From: Adenophora triphylla var. japonica
Taxonomy: Eukaryota; Streptophyta; Magnoliopsida; Asterales; Campanulaceae
Direction of reading: 5' to 3'
Length of the DNA stretch: 64,000 nt
NCBI GenBank assembly: GCA_022495995.1
Contig: JAFEMH010006991.1
Coordinates: forward strand, 42,092 to 106,091
Below, piece after piece: positions 35,346 through 45,654 of this stretch. The number at the start of each line of letters is the position of its first letter. Position 1 is the first letter of the stretch. Below the pieces are notes generated by a model. It worked only from the letters and a program-made list of their open reading frames with translations, ran no database searches and had not been told where the DNA came from. A program made the position numbers and the translations under genes.

Positions 35346-36402
35346 ATCTTATATATGTAGTATATGTATATATATATAATTTGTATTCCTTTAATTATTA
35401 TTATATTAATTCTTGGATATATATTTAATTGCATTTTTTTATAATTGTGCCAGGATTGAAACTAAACGAAGAACAGGAGAAGAATCTTACTTTAGCAGAA
35501 ATTGAAAAGATATTGGTTCAAAATAGAAGTAGCCTGCATAAGTTTACAAATATGCTTAAGCCGATCGACTCTGCTATTGAGGATGCACAGAACAGGCTTA
35601 TTTTAGATGAAACATCATATGATATAGAAGAGATGAAGGTTGAGCACGCTAGGATGTATAAACAACTCACGGCTGAGCAGAAGGGAGTATATGAAAAAAT
35701 CTTGTCAGCTGTCGATAGTGGAAATGGTGGAGTATTCTTCATGCATGGTTATGGAGGGACGGGAAAGACATTTATGTGGAAGACATTATGTGATGCATTA
35801 CGGATGCAGAGGAAGATTGTAGTTGCAGTTGCATCCAGTGGTATTTCTTCATTATTACTTCCCGGAGGTAGGACTGCCCATTCTAAATTTGGTATAGCTT
35901 GATGAGACTTCCATGTGTAGCAAACTTAAGCCAGGATCTGATGAGGAAGAGTTAGTTCAAAAAACATTGCTTATTATTTGGGACGAATCTCCAATGGCAC
36001 ATAAACACTGCTTTGAGGCACTTGATCGTAGCTTGAAAGATATTATTCGTGGCCCTGATGGACGGTTATGCGATAAGCCGTTTGGTGGTAAGGTTGTGGT
36101 ATTTGGAGGAGATTTCAGACAAATTCTTCCGGTCGTACCTATGGGTAGCAGAAATGATATTGTGCATGCTTCACTATGTTCATCGACACTATGGAATGAA
36201 TGCAAAGTACTAAGGTTAACACAAAATATGAGATTACAGGTGATTTTCAAATACATTTTGTTTAACATTATGTATACGTATCTATATTTTAAAAGTTATA
36301 ATAAGACTAAAATATAATATTTTATGTAGGGTGGTTCGTCTTCTTCGGATGTTGAGGATATCAGGTCGTTTGCAAATTGGTTATTATCCGTTGGTGATGG
36401 GA

Positions 36403-36654
36403 CTGCAGGTGATAAGTAACAACTGCTTTTAAGATATAGATACGTATTTTATCCGTTGGTTATTACTACCTCTGTCTCAAAAGTCTTACTACCTTTGTTG
36501 CAATTTATGTAATATATCCGTCTTAATATTAGTAAAAACTGCTTCATAATTTTTCAGTCTTCTCTCTATTTTAATATTGATTTTTACTTTCTTTTAAGTT
36601 CATATTTTTACTAATATTTATTTATTATATGTTGGTTATTACTGCATGTGATAA
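36403..36654. other. Insertion flanked by ACTGCANGTGATAAG repeats
   Basis: ACTGCAGGTGATAAG (about 36403) and ACTGCATGTGATAAG (about 36640) flank about 235 bp of AT-rich sequence with CTACCTCTGTCTCAAAAGTC. The helicase frame reads correctly across the flanks if the middle is skipped, so this is an insertion in the exon with a repeat of about 15 bp at its ends. Confidence 0.6.
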
Positions 36655-37167
36655 GAACCATGGTGAAGTTGAAATCAAAATATCAGATGACATATTGATA
36701 AGAGATTCTGTCAATACCATCTCAGCTACCGTGGATTGCATATACCCGAACTTAATGCAGAATAAAGATGTTGATGGATTTTTCCAGAATCGGGCTATAC
36801 TTGCACCAACAAATGAGATTGTTGACAATATTAATGAGTATGTTATATCGCTCTTTCCTGAAAAAGAAGTGGAATACATGAGTTCTGACGCCATATGCAA
36901 AAACGAGAAATTTAACCAATTAGCTGAAAATATATTTTCAACTGAATTCCTAAACAACGTCAAGTGCTCTGAAATACCTAATCTCACACTGAAGCTAAAG
37001 ATTGGATGTATCGTCATGTTGTTACGAAATATAGATCAAGCTTCAGAATTGTGTAACGGTACAAGATTGATCGTTACAAATCTAGGTACGCAAATCAATT
37101 TTGTTAATATATAATTATATATTTATACAATTAATTATTTGATTATTTGACATAAAACATACTGTTA

Positions 37168-37170
<3 letters not shown>

Positions 37171-37243
<73 letters not shown>
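37171..37243. repeat. (AT)n microsatellite in a helicase intron
   Basis: Pure AT dinucleotides within the last intron of the Rep/helicase gene. Confidence 0.97.
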
Positions 37244-37245
<2 letters not shown>

Positions 37246-37666
37246 CACGTTATCGAGGCGGTAATGTTGTCCGGAAAGAATGTTGGTAAGAAGGTGTTGA
37301 TACCGAGGCAGATTATGTCACCTTCTGATACAACAAAATTCCCGGTTAGGTTTCAACGGAGACAATTCCCACTAACCGTTTCTTTTGCAATGACGATAAA
37401 TAAAAGTCAGGGTCAGTCGCTCGCTCATGTTGGCATTTTTCTTTCAAGACCAGTATTTAGTCATGGACAATTATATGTTGCTTTTTCTAGAGCAACTACA
37501 AGGAAATGGCTTAAAGTGCTTATATGTAATAGTCATGAACAGTCAGATGACACGACTACAAATGTTGTGTACAAAGAAGTTTTTGACAAGTTGTAATATA
37601 TTATATAAAATTATCTCATTAATTTTTTGAATTATATTTACATTTAACTTTTACCTCAGTGTTTTA

Positions 37667-37699
37667 TCCCCCGTCGGGAATCGACTGGTTACTCACTAG
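37667..37699 (+). other. Putative Helitron 3' terminus (hairpin and CTAG)
   Basis: TCCCCCGTCGGGA can form a 4-bp stem, followed 16 nt later by CTAG and a host T. It lies 70-100 bp past the helicase stop. The stem is weak for a Helitron, so the exact end is uncertain. Confidence 0.45.
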
Positions 37700-38380
37700 T
37701 TTCCTTAAAGACAAATTCGCGCTCTAATCCTTACTAATCCTTAGTGTATAAAGGTATTGGGCCTGGGCTCTTAGGGCCTTTTGGGCCTATCTCCTAAAGT
37801 AGTAGAAGCAATTCCAGCTTGAACCAGTTTGTGTTAACTGAAATTTTGTTAATTAAAATGTCTGCAAATGTAACTAAAAAAAACATGTTAATTACGCAAT
37901 AATTTGAATTATTCTTAGACAAAGGGAACATAATCAAACCCTTACTTAAAAATAAAATAAAATAACTTTACTAAATTATCAGTTTCCGAGGATTAATTTA
38001 AGAAATCCACGTGGATTTGAGTTATTTATGAGTCTTATCCTCGACCCAAAGCCTTTTTCAATCGTTGCTAAATCTAAATCTCGTTTTCAATAAACATAAA
38101 TGAATCAAAGCCCTCGTGTGTCTGAATCATCCCCCAACTCGAAGAAGAAAATAAAGCATTTAATATTAAATAAAAATAAATATAATCCATTAGCTTTACT
38201 AAGTTATCGGTTTCGAGGATTAATTTAAGAAATCCACGTGGATTTGAGTTAGTTATGGTCTTATCCTCGAGCCAAAGCCTTTTTCAATCAAAAAAGGGGT
38301 CATTAAGATCTGATTAGAAAGGTAATGCAGTGTATCAATCCTAGATTTTTTAATTAAAAACAATATTAATGTCGATTAAT
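37700..38380. repeat. Non-coding spacer with a 98-bp direct repeat
   Basis: 37966-38063 and 38193-38289 are near-identical copies (CTTTACTAAATTATC, GAGGATTAATTTAAG, CCACGTGGATTTGAGTTA, CAAAGCCTTTTTCAATC). Each contains the palindrome CCACGTGG, a G-box core. No gene is visible. Confidence 0.75.
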
Positions 38381-38563
38381 CTTTTTTTTTTTTTTTTTTT
38401 GAAGGGGATCAACACATTTCACCGCTTCCCTCGATGCACTTCAGCGCGCCTAGCCATGCAGGGAGACAACGCCATTCCCTCTAACCACTGGTGGGAGAAT
38501 CGAACTCATGACCTCCAGATTGAAAGCCATAAACTCTAACCATCAGGCTAAGCTAAGACCCCG
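38381..38563 (-). mobile_element. tRNA-derived SINE
   Basis: On the minus strand: GGGGTCTTAGCTTAGCCTGATGG with a box-A-like TAGCCTGATGG, a box-B-like GAGTTCGATTCTC about 40 bases later, a tRNA-unrelated body, and a poly-A tail (the T-run at 38381-38400). Flanking TAATCTT is present on both sides as a likely target duplication. Confidence 0.85.
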
Positions 38564-38988
38564 CGTGCTAATCTTCTTCTTTCTATATATTAATACAAGT
38601 GCTTTTTACAGCTTTATATGGTTGTAAGTTGTGCCTGAAATAAAGTTAGATAATTTAATTAAATAAAGCTAATGGAGCCCAGAAGTCTGGCCCACTTGAG
38701 ACTGAAATCAGGGCCCATGCGGCAAATAAAGCCCAATTATAGACCAACTTTTTATATGTCCATAAAGGTGGGCCTAAAAACCTTAACCACAATACTCTCC
38801 TTGGATTGGCTTCTCTCCACGTATTTTTCTTTTTAAACTTCTTAAGTAATTCATCTTTTTTTCCTCAATTCTATAAATTGCTGGTCTAGACCGCCGGCCT
38901 AGAAGCAAGATGGTCATAAAATTCCGGCTTAACTAAATGAAACGGAAGGAGGGGTTATATATTATGAAAATAATGAAATAATAATAAA
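38564..38988. other. Intergenic spacer
   Basis: No gene recognised. GGGCCCATG/GGCCCA-type motifs (about 38670-38780) recall plant promoter site-II-like elements, but no transcript is evident. Confidence 0.35.
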
Positions 38989-39448
38989 TGGTTTTTACCA
39001 AAAACTAACTCAAAATGATGTTATTTACAAAAAAAAAAAAGTGATAGTACAAAAAACTACCTTTTTTTTGTCTTTTCAGTTAAAACAACTGATAAATGCA
39101 TTTTTCAGTTGTTTATAACTGATAATTCATTTATCAGTTTTTAAAATAGTATTTTGTGTTTGATTTTTTTGTTAAACAACTGATAAATTGATTTATCAGT
39201 TTTTTAAAGAGTATTTTGTGCTTGATTATTTGGTTAAAACAACTGATAAATGCATTTATCAGTTTTTATAATCGATAAATGCATTCATCATTTGTTTGAC
39301 AGATAAACGCAAAAAAATATATAAAAAAAAATTAAAAAGTAGTTTTTTATAACATTTAAAGAGTTTTTTGTAATATCATAGACTTGTATAGTTTTTTTTT
39401 TTTTTTGTAATATTTATTTTTCAAAATTAGTTTTTGATAAATGCCCCT
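38989..39448. mobile_element. Mutator-like MITE with 9-bp target duplication
   Basis: AATAATAAA lies at 38980-38988 and 39449-39457. The ends are imperfect inverted repeats: TACCAAAAACTAAC to TATTTACAAAAAA on the left, the complement TATCAAAAACTAAT to ATATTACAAAAAA on the right. The interior is an array of palindromes of form AACTGATAAATGCATTTATCAGTT (best at 39240-39264). The 9-bp duplication is that of Mutator-like elements, though its AT-richness lowers its weight. Confidence 0.7.
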
Positions 39449-39679
39449 AATAATAAAAGCAACCATTTGAAAATGGGAAAAAGAAAGGAAAAGGGTAGCA
39501 ATCAGAGAAGGGCAAGCAAGTCACGTGACCAAATAGTAAAAGAAAAGAAAAGAAAAGGAAATAATTCCGTTATAAACGGGACAACTCAAGCGTGTATCTT
39601 TATGTAAAAGAAGCAACCGGAGGATGTCTCAATCAATTAATTAATTAATTGAGTTCATGGGTTAGTCTTTGCGAACATA

Positions 39680-39954
39680 CTCCCTCCGTCCCATAGAGCT
39701 TAGGAAGATTTTATTTGGCACGGAAATTAAGGAATATTATTATAGTATTAGGAGAGAGAATGAGTGGAAGAAGTGTTGTGAGTGTGAAAAATTAAATAGG
39801 AGAGAGAATGAGTGGAGGGAATAGTAAATTATAATGTGTTGTGAGTATTAAAATAATGTAGGAGAGAGAATGAGTGGAGGGAATAGTAAATTTCTTAAGA
39901 GTTATGTGACGCCCAAAATAGAAAGTTTTCTTAAGACTTATGGGACAGAGGGAG
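39680..39954. mobile_element. Stowaway-type MITE (275 bp)
   Basis: TA-flanked CTCCCTCCGTCCCATA at the left and TATGGGACAGAGGGAG at the right. The centre contains three tandem GGAGAGAGAATGAGTGGA units. Confidence 0.92.
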
Positions 39955-40668
39955 TAGATCTCATTTCTCTCTCTCTCCCCCCCCCCCCTTTCACCTTTAG
40001 AAATAATTTTGATTAATAAATTTATAATAAAAAATTATTATTGATATTACTTTGTTATATATATAACGAGTTTTATAACTTCATTTGAATAAATAAATTT
40101 AAATAAAATTATATTAGAATTCAGTTAAAGTTATCTAAATCGTTGGCTATTGTTGTAGGCTCAAATGGAGGGAAAACTAAATATGCCCCCGGATAGTATT
40201 TTCTCTGTAATATTCATTTAAAAAAAAATAGTACTATTATTTAAAAAAAAAAAAATTGTGAACAGAACAAAAACAATTATTAGCAATATGAAATTTACAA
40301 TTTGAACGGAATAAGTCAAGTCCCTGGGGCTTAGAGCCCTACCCATAACAATTATTCGACCCAAATCAGTTTAAACCATATAGCTACACAACGGTGTAGG
40401 CTCATCTCTCTGCATCAACTTCGAGCTTGAGCTCATTCCGGAGAGGGGTTTCTATACTCATCTCGTTTGGCGGCTTCTATTTCTTCTATTTAAGTGATAA
40501 CCCGTTTTCTTTGTGAAAAAAATTTTCATTCCTAAAATGTTTCAATTTTCATATTAACCATAGAATATCCACATCAGTAAGAGTTGTTCAGTCTAACCTA
40601 TGTGAGTTTCTTAAAAATTGAGTTATTTAAAGATGCAAATTCGTAGGTAATTCATTTTTTGTCTTATT
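39955..40668. other. Intergenic spacer
   Basis: AT-rich sequence with a CT/C run at 39967-39990. I see no gene. Confidence 0.5.
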
Positions 40669-41042
40669 ATTTTTTTTTTTTTTTTTTTTTTTGATTACCC
40701 GTGCCCCTGGGCCTTCGCCGGGATCAATCCCGACCACCGTGCACGGCCTCGCACGCCGCGAGGTAAATCGCGGATGCGCTCAATGCAGCCTGTGTGGCAA
40801 AGACTTATACTCCTGACCCCAAGGGAACCCTCCTACAACGCGGTAGTTGAACTTCCCACACTGAGATTGCAAGCCCAGCAATGCTGCTTCCTTAACTGAA
40901 AGGATGTGCCCGGGGGACTCCTAAGGACCCTGAAACCCAAGATAGGAATTAAACCACATTGATTCCCCTTGGGGGGAATCGAACCGGTGACCTCCCCTTC
41001 GAAAAGTCACCCAAGATACCATTGGGACAAAGCCACTTAGGT
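40669..41042 (-). mobile_element. tRNA-derived SINE, long type
   Basis: On the minus strand it begins GACCTAAGTGGCTTTGTCCC with AATGGTATC (box-A-like) and, about 40 bases on, GGTCACCGGTTCGATTCCCC (box B). A GC-rich body of about 290 bp follows and ends in poly-A (the T-run at 40671-40692). It is much more GC-rich than its surroundings. Confidence 0.8.
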
Positions 41043-41170
41043 CATTTTTTTTTTTTTTTTTTTTTAGTGATGGGGGCCTAAGGGAGTTTAGCTCCTCATA
41101 GAAGGCCTAGCAGAGCTCTCCACTAGCCGAACGGGACTCTGATCGGGCAATCCTATTTCAATAAAGATTT
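41043..41170 (-). mobile_element. Truncated retroposon 3' end next to SINE
   Basis: A second T-run (about 41045-41066) is followed by GC-rich sequence whose complement ends CCTTAGGCCCCCATCACT then poly-A. This resembles another SINE tail into or beside which the previous SINE inserted. No box A or B is seen, so it is truncated at its 5' end. Confidence 0.5.
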
Positions 41171-41281
41171 TAGTCTTCTGTGATATATTTTTAGCCAAGA
41201 TCTACTTTTCTAATACAAATTAACTACATAATTCCTATTTTTTAAGGGTTACTTCACCGTCCACCTATAAATAAAAGGTCT

Positions 41282-42040
41282 TGATGATGCAAAAAACGTT
41301 CGAATTATCCCAAATTCAGCGGCAGGTTGTATCATGTATGATTGAATAGCCTGAAAAAGATGAACAAACACGTAAACTAAGCCGGAACTTCACCGGCGAA
41401 GGACCTTCGGCGTGATAGTAAGTATTTGTGTTTAGAGAGAGAAATCAATTGACAAGAGTTCAGAGTCAAAAGATAGATTACCAAAATAATGTGAATTATG
41501 GCTTGTATTTATAGGCATAGCATTTTATAATCCATGTTGGATAGCAATGCGTGTGATATAAGGTTATAATCCTAGGGGGATTATAAATGTTCACATTCCT
41601 TATTTGAGTAGGATTGAATAATAGCAATCTTCCTGTGCGCCATCGAGGCGTGCTCCTCGTCATACATGGCCTGGTCGGCCTGGGTTGACACCGATGAAGT
41701 GGAGAGTAAGGATAGGGAAGCCCATTTACTTGTATTATATGGAGACCGAGTAGGGGCTCCTCATCTTTTGATGAGACCTTTCTCGGTCTTGTTGAATGCC
41801 TTGCTCGACATATGAGATGATGCCAGGTCAGCATGTATAATTGTTGTGCCTTAGTTATTATTCGATATTCTATTTCTAGGTCGACATAGTGGGAATGACG
41901 AGGAAGAATGACGAGCAAAGGTAGAAAAGACCCACTCCCTTTGTTGTAATTGAGACTTGTATGGATTTATATTTTAGGTCCAATCTATTGGGCCTTGCCC
42001 GACCACGGATCCACGTTCGTACCTCGGTATATACCGTTCA
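41282..42040 (+). repeat. Left LTR of Transposase_28 element
   Basis: About 759 bp, from TGATGATGCAAAAAACG to ATACCGTTCA. It contains TTGTATTTATAGGCATAGC near 41500 (possible TATA box TATTTATA). Confidence 0.8.
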
Positions 42041-42975
42041 GTGGCCCCCGACTTTCTAGCTCGGCTATGTTAAGGAGGAAGTGTTGCTCTACCTCGGCTT
42101 AAACAAATACGAACGGGCTATTACGTGTCATGAGGCGCTTCATTATCCGCCGATTCATTCGTACAATAATGGGCGCGTACATCTAGGTGTGACATTCGTC
42201 TTGGAACTCTTCAGAACATTAATTGCGAAGGAGGCGACGGCATTTTTACCCGATTTTGACCCATACCCATTTCAGATTTGGGTTCAATTTCAATCTTTTA
42301 TCACCCTTTGACTTTGAGAGAGAAATAGCAAGCTTCAAATCGCCAGTTTCTCTTCTTGATTTCTTGGTCAGATCTGCTTATTGTGCTTGATTTCGTACAC
42401 ATTTTCTTCATCAACATCAATTTAAAGGTATAATTTCTTCCTTTTCTTCTATTTTCTGCATATTTGTTTCGAATTTTTGGGTTTCTTGAGCATTGTTCTT
42501 GGTGGCCACCATTGTTTTTCTGGGTTGAAGGTTTTCTTGAACCATCTTGTGTCTTATTCGTATTTAGAAATGGCATGTACATGAAGAAGCAATCCCAACG
42601 CCATATACAGTTATCATACCCAAAACCTTAGGATTTACTAAAGGGTGGATGGGCTATGGATGATGTTGAGCTTGAATGAGATAGGGGAGATATTGACGAG
42701 GTACCAAAGCCCTAGAACTGACGTCGGTTACCCAAGTCGATTAGGATTGACCGAGTGAATGTAGATTCCCCCAATGTTGTATTGTTTCACGGTTGGTCTG
42801 AGATAATTGACCACATCAACCTTTACTATTTGAAGTCTGACCTTTTGGAGTGACCTTCGTTGTTGGGTAAGGATCTCTGCTCGGTTTTTCATAATAGTAC
42901 GAGGAAGGATACTTTTCCTCGTCCCTCACTTTGCCTTGGCCAAAATTTGACCCTTGTTATTTCATTTGTGCAGCT

Positions 42976-44972
42976 ATGTCTGGAAGAGGACGTGGTGCTG
43001 CTCGTTCTACTGGTCCCTCAAATTCGGGGAGAATAGTGGATGCTTTTGCCTAGGAAGCACAATCGAGTTACCGAGGTAGGGGACGAGGAAGGTCTAACTG
43101 AGGTAGAGTGTACATCCCTAGGCTTAAACCCATTAGAGATAGGGAACCAATGATTGAGGAGTTACACTCCAAGTATGGGGTGTCGAGGGAAGAGTACCGT
43201 TTAACTTACCTCCCCGGTGTCTCTATTCATGACGAGGAGGATAAGAGTGAATTTTTCTATTCTTTGAACCACGTCCATTTTTTCTACAAGCAATTCCAAC
43301 TAGGCATTCGTCTCCCTCTTGAACCATTCATCTATGAATTTCTTGAGTTCATGCAGGCTGTTCATGCCATGATTGGGGCCAACGCCCTGATGTTCCTCAC
43401 TGGCTTTATAGTTTTGTGTCGCAGTCTTGGTTTTGAACCCTGCCAATCTGCCTTCCACCATTTCTTTATTGTCAGTTACAAGGAGGACTCCCAAATTTTG
43501 GTGGTGAGGAGTGACCCCAATCAGCGCAAACTGATATTCCCAATGACGAACAAGGTGTCAGGGTGGAATAACCATATCATAAGGGTGGAGAGTCGTCAAG
43601 GCTGTGAGTTTGCTGCTCCCTCGAAGCTTCACGGGGTGCCCGAACAAGTCTGGAGGCCTGAATGGAGGGGCCAATTAATTGAGAGGTTAAGGCAGTTTGC
43701 CGAGGTAGGCACTCTTAGTTGGTCTAGTTTGGAGACCGATCAGAGGTACTATGCCCAGGCCGACATCATGTCAGGCCCCTTGGATGTCCTGGTACCAATG
43801 GTTCTAGTGAAGAGGGGGAATAGGTATCACGATTGGAGGGTACATCCAGGTCTTGTTTTCCATGATGAGTGTGACGTTTGGAAGTTGCATAATGACAAGT
43901 GCCTAGCCGAGGACAATGTAGTCGGCTGTAAAATTTCTTCCTTCTCGTCTTCATAATTGCAAAGATTTTTTGTTTATTCCACCCATCTATGTTTTACTTA
44001 CTGCTTTCTCCCGTCATTTTGCATATTTAACGGAATAGCAAAACAAGAATATGTAGGAGGAAATCCTTGATCCCTAAGCTGTGATGAAGTTAAAGAGGAG
44101 GGCTTCTCGGTCCTCGGCAAAGAACAAGAGGTAGTCCGATGCCGTGGAGAGGTAGATTGCCCCTTAAACCGATGGGTGGCGTTGATGCCTCCACCGATGA
44201 GGCTACTGGCGGGCAGAAGGCCCACGCAGATGAGAGACAGAGCTCCCAAATCCCAACTACTGAAGTCGAGGAGGCATTGAGGCAATCCGGTCTAACTTAG
44301 ATCGTGGAGACTGAAGCCGGTGAGAGAAGCTTTGCCCAGAAAAGGCCAAGGGTGGACAACGTGCAGGAGGAACCTCCCTCCAAGAGAACCGCTGGATCAT
44401 CCTCCAAGGAAGGGCCATAAGCTCAGGCTAGGCCGTAGTGTAGTCCATCATGCAATGGACGAGTACTTGCTTAAGCACATTGTTGAGGCCAAGCCGACAA
44501 GGGAGCACTTGGCCAATAGAAAAGGCCTCCTTCTAAGCGAGGTAAGCTTCTCGTCATTACTTTCTTTTCTTTCTCGGTTTTGTCATACTTGTAAAAAAAA
44601 TTGCTGATAAATTATGTCTTCTTCATTGTAGCTTGCCACAATAACGGCATATGAGGCCATAAGTAGCAAAGCGGCTGACGAGCACGAACGTAAACTTGAT
44701 CATCAGATCGAGAAGAATAAGACCGATCTGGGCAAAGCCGTGGAGCTCCTTAAGTCGTTGAGGGCTGAGGTCGATGAGCAGAAGGCGGCCAGGGTAGCTG
44801 CTGAGAAGGATGAGGAGGCGGCTAAGAAGGCCCAAGTCAAGGCTGAGGAGTAGTCCAGAGCTGCCAAGGAGGAGCTGGAAAAACAAAGGGCCGAAATGCA
44901 AAGGCAAGCTGAGGAGGCTTTATCTAAGTACCAGCAGCTGGAATCATGCATTCCTTCAAATGAAGCTGATTG
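42976..44972 (+). pseudogene. Transposase_28 / coiled-coil protein gene, disabled
   Basis: The ATG at 42976 opens MSGRGRGAARSTGPSN in the same frame as the long block 43108-43956, but TAG (43051) and TGA (43099) interrupt it. The block (LNHVHFFYKQFQLGIRLPL, LTGFIVLCRSLGFEP) matches the plant Transposase_28 family, found in non-autonomous gypsy-like elements; its biochemical role is unknown. A second segment (about 44070-44560) and, after an intron ending CATTGTAG at about 44631, an Ala/Lys/Glu-rich coiled coil (44632-44972) complete the gene. The coiled coil has another TAG at about 44851. All three stops could arise from C-to-T changes (CAG or CGA). Confidence 0.7.
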
Positions 44973-45654
44973 AATAGCATGAAAAAGATTAACAAACACG
45001 TAAACTAAGTCGGGGCTTCACCGGCGAAGGCCATACGGCGTGAGAGTAAGTATTTGTGTTTAGAGAGAGAAATCAGTTGACAAGAGTTTAGAATCAAAAG
45101 ATAGATTACCAAAATAATGTGAATTATGGCTTGTATTTATAGGCATAGCATTGTAGAATTCATGTTGGATAGGAATGCGTGTGATATAAGGTTATAATCA
45201 TAGGGGGATTATAAATGTTCACATTCATTATTTGAGTAGGATTGGATAATAGCAATCTGCCTGTACGCCATCGAGGCGTGCTCCTCGTCGTACATGGCCT
45301 AGTCGGCCTGGGTTGACGCCGATGAAGTGGAAAGTAAGGATAGAGAAGCCCATTTCCTTGTATTATATGGAGACCGAGGAGGGGCTCCTCGTCTTTTGAT
45401 AAGACATTGGTCGGTTTGTTGAATGCCTTGCTCAGCATATGAGATGATGTCAGGTCGGCATGTATACTTGTTGTGCCTTAGTAATTATTCGCTCTGATAT
45501 GTATAGGTTGACATAGTGGAAATGACGAGGAAGCATGACGAGCAAAGGTAAGAAAGACCCACTACATTTGTCGTAATTGAGACTTGTATGGATTTATATT
45601 TTGGGCACATTCTATTGGGCCTTACCCGGCCACGGATTCACGTTCGTATCTCGG
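44968..45654 (+). repeat. Right LTR, truncated at both ends
   Basis: Matches 41338-42027 of the left LTR but starts at TGATTGAATAGCATG and ends at TATCTCGG. Confidence 0.8.

Larger units (their letters stand above)
25395..37596 (+). pseudogene. Helitron Rep/PIF1-like helicase transposase, interrupted
   Basis: The Helitron transposase: a HUH/Y2 nicking domain fused to an SF1 helicase. The ATG at 25395 opens MDRTFDKKQKQQ, followed by many short S/T/P-rich exons (to about 31137), then the conserved block from 31176 (NECEHCGAIFW, LYIYDTENEVENRI). Helitron-like N domain: SGRLLQQFMVDSYV (about 32190), FITFTCNPKWPEI (about 32525), HUH motif HAH at 33590-33598, and the paired-Tyr region KYLFKYINKDSDR (about 33990). 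Helicase: Walker A GYGGTGKT (35747-35770), Walker B IIWDESPM (about 35970), VVVFGGDFRQILP (about 36095), C-terminal SFAMTINKSQGQS and VAFSRA (to 37596). Defects: a CACTA insertion in an N-terminal exon, a 56-bp duplication at 32249, TGA at 34109, frame changes near 34170, 34703 and 35900, and an insertion at about 36418-36640. Confidence 0.9.
3581..37699 (+). mobile_element. Autonomous-type Helitron with nested insertions
   Basis: The proposed 5' end is TCTACTATATATAATAGC after a host A at 3580, a typical plant Helitron start. The proposed 3' end is CTAG (37696-37699) followed by T, with a small hairpin TCCC-CCGTC-GGGA at 37667-37679 about 16 nt upstream. Between them lie, on the same strand, an RPA70-like gene and a Rep/PIF1-helicase gene, the standard content of plant autonomous Helitrons. 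The span of about 34 kb is inflated by the Copia tandem, a second Copia and a CACTA element; without them the Helitron is about 14 kb. The gene content is solid; the exact ends are inferred from short motifs. Confidence 0.65.
41282..45654 (+). mobile_element. Non-autonomous LTR element with Transposase_28 gene
   Basis: The left LTR is 41282-42040 and a truncated right LTR is 44968-45654. The interior carries one gene with a Transposase_28 (putative gypsy-type) domain and a coiled coil, and no reverse transcriptase or integrase. A solo copy of the same LTR is at 51638-52415, and comparing the two defines the LTR ends (TGATGxCAAAAACGTTCG to ACCGTTCA). The right LTR lacks its first 55 or so and last 13 or so bases, and I found no target duplication. 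Confidence 0.75.

Noticed and set aside
3581..37699. Rolling-circle plasmid or viral origin suggested by the HUH Rep domain
   Set aside because: Rep is fused to a PIF1-type helicase and sits with an RPA-like gene in spliced plant-type genes, which identifies a Helitron.
38381..41042. tRNA genes suggested by box A/box B motifs
   Set aside because: The motifs belong to SINEs with poly-A tails; they do not form a full cloverleaf with acceptor stem.
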